From JBBTUF01 sp038063855 (lineage in GTDB: Bacteria; Patescibacteriota; Minisyncoccia; Ryanbacterales; GWA2-47-10b): a stretch of DNA of 9,241 bases. The stretch spans positions 1-9,241 of the forward strand of contig JBBTUF010000038.1 in assembly GCA_038063855.1 (NCBI GenBank). Direction: 5' to 3'. A program made the translations under genes and the position numbers. Below, piece by piece: positions 5,172-9,241 of the stretch. Positions within the stretch are counted from its first letter, which is position 1. Each line of letters begins with the position of its first letter. The notes below the pieces were generated by a model. The model saw only the letters and a list, made by a program, of their open reading frames with translations. It was not told the DNA's origin and searched no databases.

Positions 5172-5804
5172 ATGCAAACTCAATTTATATCACATGCGCA
5201 GGTAGTACCTCCAACACTTGTCCCACGACGAGGGTTGGGGCTTTTTGGTGCGCTTACGATTGTTGTTGCGATTCTTGCGGGGGTGGCTACTGGCGCTTTA
5301 ATGCTTTTACAGAAATCAATGCAAGAGAAAGTAAATGTAGCAAAAGTTCATCTCGCTCAATTGCATAAAGAAATGGAAATTCCCTCAATCCAAGAGGCGC
5401 AGTCTCTCCAGCAAAGAATTGAGCGAGGTTACAGCATACTTAACCAGCACGTATATTCATCACAAGCTTTTAATTTTATTGAAAACCACATTCTTGATAA
5501 AGTTGCATTGCGTTCGTTTGGATACAGCGGTTCAAAGATTAGAGTAGATCTTCGGGTGTCTGATTATCTCTCGTATGCACAGCAGATACGCTATTTTCGG
5601 CGCCTTGCAAGCGAACATAAAGATATGACTGATTTTATTCCCAGTGCCCCGACGGTAACCTCGTCAGGTGCTGTAGATTTTTCGGCGGATATTACACTTT
5701 CGGATACATATATTCACTCAAAGCCGGTGTCGGAAAATACGTCTTCTTTGACTCCAGATAATATAGTTGCGCCACCTCTCGATAATTCGATAATCAATCT
5801 ATGA
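5172..5804 (+). CDS. pilN: PilN-like type IV pilus platform protein
   Basis: PilN is a bitopic inner-membrane protein that pairs with PilO and docks PilM on its cytoplasmic tail. This 210-aa product has a short cytoplasmic N-terminus, one membrane helix (about 22-46), a coiled-coil-like segment (about 47-85), an alpha/beta domain (about 95-175) and a Ser/Pro-rich tail. Size, topology and position right after pilM support PilN, although sequence identity with classic PilN is low by eye. The cytoplasmic tail lacks the conserved INLLP-type motif that binds PilM in well-studied systems, having PPTLVPRR instead. There is no Shine-Dalgarno sequence. Its TGA stop overlaps the pilO ATG by four bases, which suggests coupled translation. 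Confidence 0.8.
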   Translation: MQTQFISHAQVVPPTLVPRRGLGLFGALTIVVAILAGVATGALMLLQKSMQEKVNVAKVHLAQLHKEMEIPSIQEAQSLQQRIERGYSILNQHVYSSQAFNFIENHILDKVALRSFGYSGSKIRVDLRVSDYLSYAQQIRYFRRLASEHKDMTDFIPSAPTVTSSGAVDFSADITLSDTYIHSKPVSENTSSLTPDNIVAPPLDNSIINL

Positions 5805-6322
5805 GAAATTTAATTATGATTGTAATGCTTGGTGCTGCTGGTTTTGCAGTAATGCAGTTTGCCTTGCCAGCATGGACGAATGTTATAAATTTACGTGCAG
5901 AGCTTGCGAAAGTGGAAGATATCGATAAGCAGGTGAAAGATATAACTACGGAGCGTGATACGTTACTCGAGAGATATCATCAGGTCACAAAACAACAAAG
6001 CGATAGACTAAATAACTTAATGCCAAAAAATGTGTACGCGGAAGAATTGTATGTGTTTTTTGAAAAATTTGTACCGGCGACAGGCATTACGTTTGATTCC
6101 ATTGCGATATCTGCTCCAGCTACTACCAATTCAAGTGGCGCCAACCAGCAAAGCATCGGATTTGAAATCAAGGTAAAAGGCACCTATGTACAAGTTCGAT
6201 TATTTCTTGATGGAGTTGAAAATAATTTAAGACTTATGGATATCGATTCAGTTTCAATTACGGAAACGGCACAAAATATATATTCGGTAACAGTGCATGG
6301 GAAAATGTATTATGGCTCTTAA
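5801..6322 (+). CDS. pilO: PilO-like type IV pilus platform protein
   Basis: PilO dimerises with PilN in the inner membrane. This 173-aa product has the expected plan: one membrane helix almost at the N-terminus (about 3-22), a charged coiled coil (about 30-68), a LNNLMPKNV turn like the L-x-x-LLP hinge of PilO, and a C-terminal ferredoxin-like domain (about 75-173). Its start overlaps the pilN stop in the arrangement ATGA, and its end overlaps the next gene by 11 bases. No Shine-Dalgarno sequence is seen, so it probably depends on translation of pilN. Confidence 0.85.
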   Translation: MRNLIMIVMLGAAGFAVMQFALPAWTNVINLRAELAKVEDIDKQVKDITTERDTLLERYHQVTKQQSDRLNNLMPKNVYAEELYVFFEKFVPATGITFDSIAISAPATTNSSGANQQSIGFEIKVKGTYVQVRLFLDGVENNLRLMDIDSVSITETAQNIYSVTVHGKMYYGS

Positions 6323-6734
6323 TTCTTTTCAAACACCGCAAGCGCCTCAAAAGAAATCATTTCTTCCGATGATATTGATTCTTGTGGTTGTTATGATTTT
6401 AGCAGGAGGCGGGTATTGGTATTTTAAATTACGCGAGAATACAGTTCAGTCGGATGCAGTGTCAGAAGATATAGCGACTCAAAGTGCCTCTGCTGTGAGT
6501 GTTATTAGTGATGAAGACCAGGCAAAAGTTGAGGCGATTACTCAAGCGGTAGCAACGCTTAAAACATTAAATCTTGATATTAAGTTTTTTGAAGATTCTC
6601 GGTTTACCTCATTAAAGGAAACAGAAATTATTATTCCTGACATATTTCCGCCTGATAATTATAAACATCCATTTGAGTTTATTAAAGATGCATTGCCAGC
6701 GCCCGAAGTAGTGTCATCTAGTAAGAAAAAATAG
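6312..6734 (+). CDS. Small single-pass membrane protein in the PilP position
   Basis: The product is 140 aa from ATG 6312; an in-frame ATG at 6297 would add five residues. It has a Pro/Gln/Lys-rich cytoplasmic start, one membrane helix (about 18-38), a Ser/Ala-rich linker, a helical stretch (about 67-88) and a conserved-looking block FFEDSRFTSL (82-91), then HPFEFI (109-114) and a Lys tail. PilP proteins carry a C-terminal region with a GRxNPF-type motif and bind PilN/PilO; the KHPFEFI segment here could correspond. There is no lipobox, unlike classic PilP. By position and topology it is probably the fourth platform component, but I cannot claim homology. Nothing suggests it is broken. Confidence 0.75.
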   Translation: MALNSFQTPQAPQKKSFLPMILILVVVMILAGGGYWYFKLRENTVQSDAVSEDIATQSASAVSVISDEDQAKVEAITQAVATLKTLNLDIKFFEDSRFTSLKETEIIIPDIFPPDNYKHPFEFIKDALPAPEVVSSSKKK

Positions 6735-6742
6735 CGCTTTTT

Positions 6743-8473
6743 ATGCGATCTGTAGTAGATTTGCTTGTAGCGAAGGGCACGATTACCGATGTTGATGCGC
6801 GTCGTGCAAAAGAAGAAGTTCGTGCGAAAAAAATTGACATTGAAACGGCTTTGATCAATCAGGGTGTGCCTGAGAAGGATATTCTTTCTGCAAAATCAGA
6901 TTTACTCGGTATTCCAGTAAGCACGTCTATTGGCGCGAAAGTTCATTTTGACGTTTTAAAAAATGTTCCTGAAGAGTCAGCGCGCCATTATCAAATGGTA
7001 CCACTTGGAGTTGAGGACGGGGTGCTTCACATTGGTATGGTTTCGCCCGAAAACATTGAGGCGCGTGAGGCGTTACAATTTATTTCATCAAATCTTAACC
7101 TTCCGTTCAAGATTTTTCTTATTGATCGAAGTGATTTTAATAAAATAATTTCAGGGTATCAGGGTCTTGGTGGAGAGTTATCTGAGGCTCTTGGGGAGTT
7201 AGGCGATGATTTTGATTCGTCAACAATTGATTTTCACAGTAAAGGATCCGAAGCTTCGGCAAAAGGAGGGAGCAACAATATTATAGAAGACGCTCCTGTT
7301 ACAAAAATGGTTGGTGTGATACTGCGCCATGCGGTGGAAGGTAAGGCGTCAGACGTACACATTGAGCCAAGTCGTGAGCAGTTACGCGTTCGATTTCGTG
7401 TTGATGGGGTGTTGTATACGAGTATTCTATTGCCAATGAATGTACACGAGGCAATTATCTCGCGTATAAAAATTACGGCGAACCTAAAAATCGATGAAAA
7501 ACGTAAACCTCAAGATGGTCGTTTTCGTGCACGAATTGATAAACGCGATGTTGATTTTCGTATTTCAACCTTTCCAACGTACTACGGTGAAAAAATGGCA
7601 ATTCGTATTCTTGATCCAGATATAGCGGTTAAAACATTTGGCGAGCTGGGGATTGAAAGTCACAATCTTGAAATTCTTCAAGCGGGGCTTAAGCGGCCAT
7701 TTGGCATGATATTGATTACGGGGCCTACAGGTTCAGGAAAATCTACAACACTGTACGCTATGATGAAAGTTCTCAATGACGAAAAGAGAAATATTGTAAG
7801 TCTTGAAGATCCGATCGAGTATTATATGGACGGCATTAATCAATCTCAAGTAAGGCCGGAGATTGAATATACATTTGCATCAGGGCTACGAAGTGTACTC
7901 CGACAAGATCCAGATATTATCATGGTGGGTGAAATTCGTGATAAAGAAACAGCGCAGCTTGCAGTACACGCGGCGCTTACGGGTCATCTCGTGTTATCAA
8001 CGCTCCACACAAACGATTCAATTGGAGTTGTCCCAAGGCTTATTGATATGGGGATTGATCCATTTTTAATTCCTTCAACACTTGTTACGGTTATTGGCCA
8101 ACGATTAGTGCGTACGCTTTGTCTTGAATCGCGTAAAGAAATCCAAGTGGAAGGACAGCTTAAACAAAAACTTCAAAAGGAGTTCGATGAAATGCCAGAT
8201 GCTCTTAAAAAAAATACTTCGATACCGAAGGTTGTATACGAGGCATTACCATCTGGCACATGTCCAAAAGGTACTCGTGGACGCGTGGCGATATATGAAA
8301 TGCTTGCGATGACGCCAGAGCTTGAGAGTATTGTACTTAAGGAACCAACCGAGACACGTATTATTGCAGAGGCGAAGCGCCAAGGCATGACTACTATGAA
8401 GCAGGATGGGATTTTAAAGGTGTTTAATGGGTTAATTGGCCTTGAAGAGCTATTCGAGGTTGTTGTACAATAA
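6743..8473 (+). CDS. pilB: Type IV pilus extension ATPase PilB (GspE/PulE family)
   Basis: PilB is the hexameric cytoplasmic ATPase that powers pilin polymerisation. The 576-aa product has an N-terminal MshEN/T2SSE-N type domain (about 1-150), an acidic linker, and the secretion-ATPase core. The core has Walker A GPTGSGKST (327-335), the Asp box SLEDPIEY (353-360), Walker B RQDPDIIMVGEIRD (387-400) and the His box TGHLVLSTLHTND (413-425). The zinc-binding tetracysteine motif typical of PilB is only half present: one cysteine remains at each site (Cys460, Cys507) and the partners at 463 and 510 are Ser and Gly. Catalytic motifs are intact, so the enzyme should be active. It starts 8 bases after the previous gene, without a Shine-Dalgarno sequence. 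Confidence 0.95.
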   Translation: MRSVVDLLVAKGTITDVDARRAKEEVRAKKIDIETALINQGVPEKDILSAKSDLLGIPVSTSIGAKVHFDVLKNVPEESARHYQMVPLGVEDGVLHIGMVSPENIEAREALQFISSNLNLPFKIFLIDRSDFNKIISGYQGLGGELSEALGELGDDFDSSTIDFHSKGSEASAKGGSNNIIEDAPVTKMVGVILRHAVEGKASDVHIEPSREQLRVRFRVDGVLYTSILLPMNVHEAIISRIKITANLKIDEKRKPQDGRFRARIDKRDVDFRISTFPTYYGEKMAIRILDPDIAVKTFGELGIESHNLEILQAGLKRPFGMILITGPTGSGKSTTLYAMMKVLNDEKRNIVSLEDPIEYYMDGINQSQVRPEIEYTFASGLRSVLRQDPDIIMVGEIRDKETAQLAVHAALTGHLVLSTLHTNDSIGVVPRLIDMGIDPFLIPSTLVTVIGQRLVRTLCLESRKEIQVEGQLKQKLQKEFDEMPDALKKNTSIPKVVYEALPSGTCPKGTRGRVAIYEMLAMTPELESIVLKEPTETRIIAEAKRQGMTTMKQDGILKVFNGLIGLEELFEVVVQ

Positions 8474-8482
8474 TAAATACAT

Positions 8483-8878
8483 ATGCCAGATACAAATAAG
8501 GAGCCGAAGAAGCTATTGCTTGTCGATGATGATGAGTTTCTACTTGACATGTATTCTATGAAATTTCGTGAGGCTAATTTTTCGATCGATATTGCGTCGA
8601 GCGGATCCACTGCATTAGAAAAAATGAAAAATAATACCTATGACGTTGTTTTGCTTGATATCGTTATGCCTTCGATGGATGGGTTTGAGGTGCTTGCTGA
8701 ATTAAAGAAAAATAATCTTTTGGGCAAAGCCATTATTATTGTACTTTCAAATCTTGGTCAGAAAGAAGATATTGAGCGAGGCATACAACTTGGTGCAACC
8801 GACTATGTCATTAAGGCGCATTTTACACCTCGAGAAGTAGTTGAAAAAGTTCAATATCAGCTTTCGCGTAAGAAATAG
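8483..8878 (+). CDS. Single-domain response regulator (CheY-like receiver)
   Basis: The 131-aa product is a receiver domain alone, with no DNA-binding or enzymatic output domain. It has the acidic pocket Asp15-Asp16-Asp17, phosphoacceptor Asp59 in LLDIVMP, Ser89 in the usual Ser/Thr switch position, and Lys111 followed by the conserved-type turn before the last helix. All residues needed for phosphorylation are present, so it should act by protein-protein contact, like CheY or PilG/PilH. It sits 9 bases after pilB and 6 bases before pilT, which suggests that it controls one or both pilus motors. No histidine kinase is in the window. No Shine-Dalgarno sequence is visible. Confidence 0.93.
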   Translation: MPDTNKEPKKLLLVDDDEFLLDMYSMKFREANFSIDIASSGSTALEKMKNNTYDVVLLDIVMPSMDGFEVLAELKKNNLLGKAIIIVLSNLGQKEDIERGIQLGATDYVIKAHFTPREVVEKVQYQLSRKK

Positions 8879-8884
8879 ATTTAC

Positions 8885-9241
8885 ATGGACTTCGCTCGTG
8901 AGCTTGAAGATTTAATAACCACTGTTGTACGTGAAAATGCCTCAGACATTCATTTTTCCGTAGGACGTTATCCGACACTGCGTGTTAATGGCGCACTGTT
9001 ACCGCTTACAAAAAAGCAAGTTTTGACACCAGACGTGGTGCAAGGGCTTGTATTCACTATGCTTGATCCAGCAAAACAGGAAGAGTTTATAAAGAATAAA
9101 GAGCTGGATTTCTCATTTGATCACAAGGGGCGCGCTCGTTTTCGTGTAAATATTTTTTATCAACGAGGTTTTGTTGGATGCGCAATGCGTTTGGTCCCTG
9201 TAAAAATTCGAACAGTCGAGGAGTTAAATTTACCAAAAATT
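8885..9241 (+). CDS. pilT: Type IV pilus retraction ATPase PilT, N-terminal part (cut by window end)
   Basis: An open frame of 119 codons from ATG 8885 runs off the window without a stop. The visible part is the PilT N-terminal PAS-like domain: ASDIHF (19-24) followed by a RVNGALLPL segment, then the RFRVNIFYQRG stretch and a MRLVPVKI...EELNLP segment, all in the order found in PilT and PilU. The Walker motifs would lie beyond the edge. PilT disassembles pili and drives twitching and DNA uptake. It begins 6 bases after the response regulator gene, in the same operon, without a clear Shine-Dalgarno sequence. PilU or another PilT paralogue cannot be excluded. Confidence 0.9.
   Translation, partial: MDFARELEDLITTVVRENASDIHFSVGRYPTLRVNGALLPLTKKQVLTPDVVQGLVFTMLDPAKQEEFIKNKELDFSFDHKGRARFRVNIFYQRGFVGCAMRLVPVKIRTVEELNLPKI

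Noticed and set aside
5801..5804. UGA read as glycine, as in some Patescibacteria
   Set aside because: pilN ends at TGA in a normal ATGA overlap, and the membrane protein also ends at TGA; no gene here contains an in-frame TGA.
8173..8610. Minus-strand open frame of 145 codons opposite pilB and the response regulator
   Set aside because: It is Ser-rich and antisense to two clearly conserved genes, so it is a shadow.
8885..9241. pilT as a truncated pseudogene
   Set aside because: The frame is open to the last base and the domain is intact as far as seen; the window edge explains the missing part.
1..9241. CRISPR array, insertion sequence, prophage or defence island
   Set aside because: No regularly spaced direct repeats, transposase, integrase or phage-like genes were seen; all genes fit housekeeping or pilus roles.

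Overview
The window most likely comes from a Candidate Phyla Radiation (Patescibacteria) bacterium, probably of the Parcubacteria group. The evidence is a compact type IV pilus operon with PilM, PilN and PilO, a small single-pass protein in the PilP position and no PilQ in view. It is supported by tRNAs without encoded CCA, mostly absent Shine-Dalgarno sequences, very short intergenic gaps, and a two-pass membrane protein of a kind I associate with Parcubacteria. TGA acts as an ordinary stop: pilN and the membrane protein both end on it. That argues against the lineages that read UGA as glycine. The lineage call rests on gene content and style only, with no marker gene present.

Left half (1-3979), all on the minus strand. 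Reading in the direction of transcription: comF (a phosphoribosyltransferase-fold protein of the DNA-uptake ComF family), three nearly touching hairpins, a good promoter, tRNA-Ser(GCU), a two-pass membrane protein of unknown function, tRNA-Arg(GCG), and recG (branch-migration helicase). The two protein genes begin only 7-8 bases after the 3' ends of the tRNAs and have no ribosome binding site. tRNA 3' processing would therefore create near-leaderless mRNAs. The Arg tRNA has anticodon GCG instead of the usual bacterial ACG.

Centre (3980-4052), a divergent control region between comF and pilM. It holds a symmetric TATTATA element that can serve as a -10 box on both strands. It also holds a perfect 16-bp palindrome whose right arm runs into the only strong Shine-Dalgarno sequence seen here, that of pilM.

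Right half (4053-9241), plus strand, one tightly packed operon: pilM - pilN - pilO - PilP-like protein - pilB (extension ATPase) - single-domain response regulator - pilT (retraction ATPase, cut by the window edge). PilM, PilN, PilO and the PilP-like protein would form the inner-membrane alignment platform. PilB and PilT would drive pilus extension and retraction. The receiver protein between the two motor genes is a natural candidate for switching motor activity. Together with ComF, the locus suggests a pilus used for attachment, twitching or DNA uptake.

I found no mobile element, CRISPR array or rRNA. The most interesting points are the tRNA-mRNA fused operon, the tRNA-Arg(GCG), the palindrome over the pilM start, the half-lost cysteine motif of PilB and the response regulator between the motor genes.
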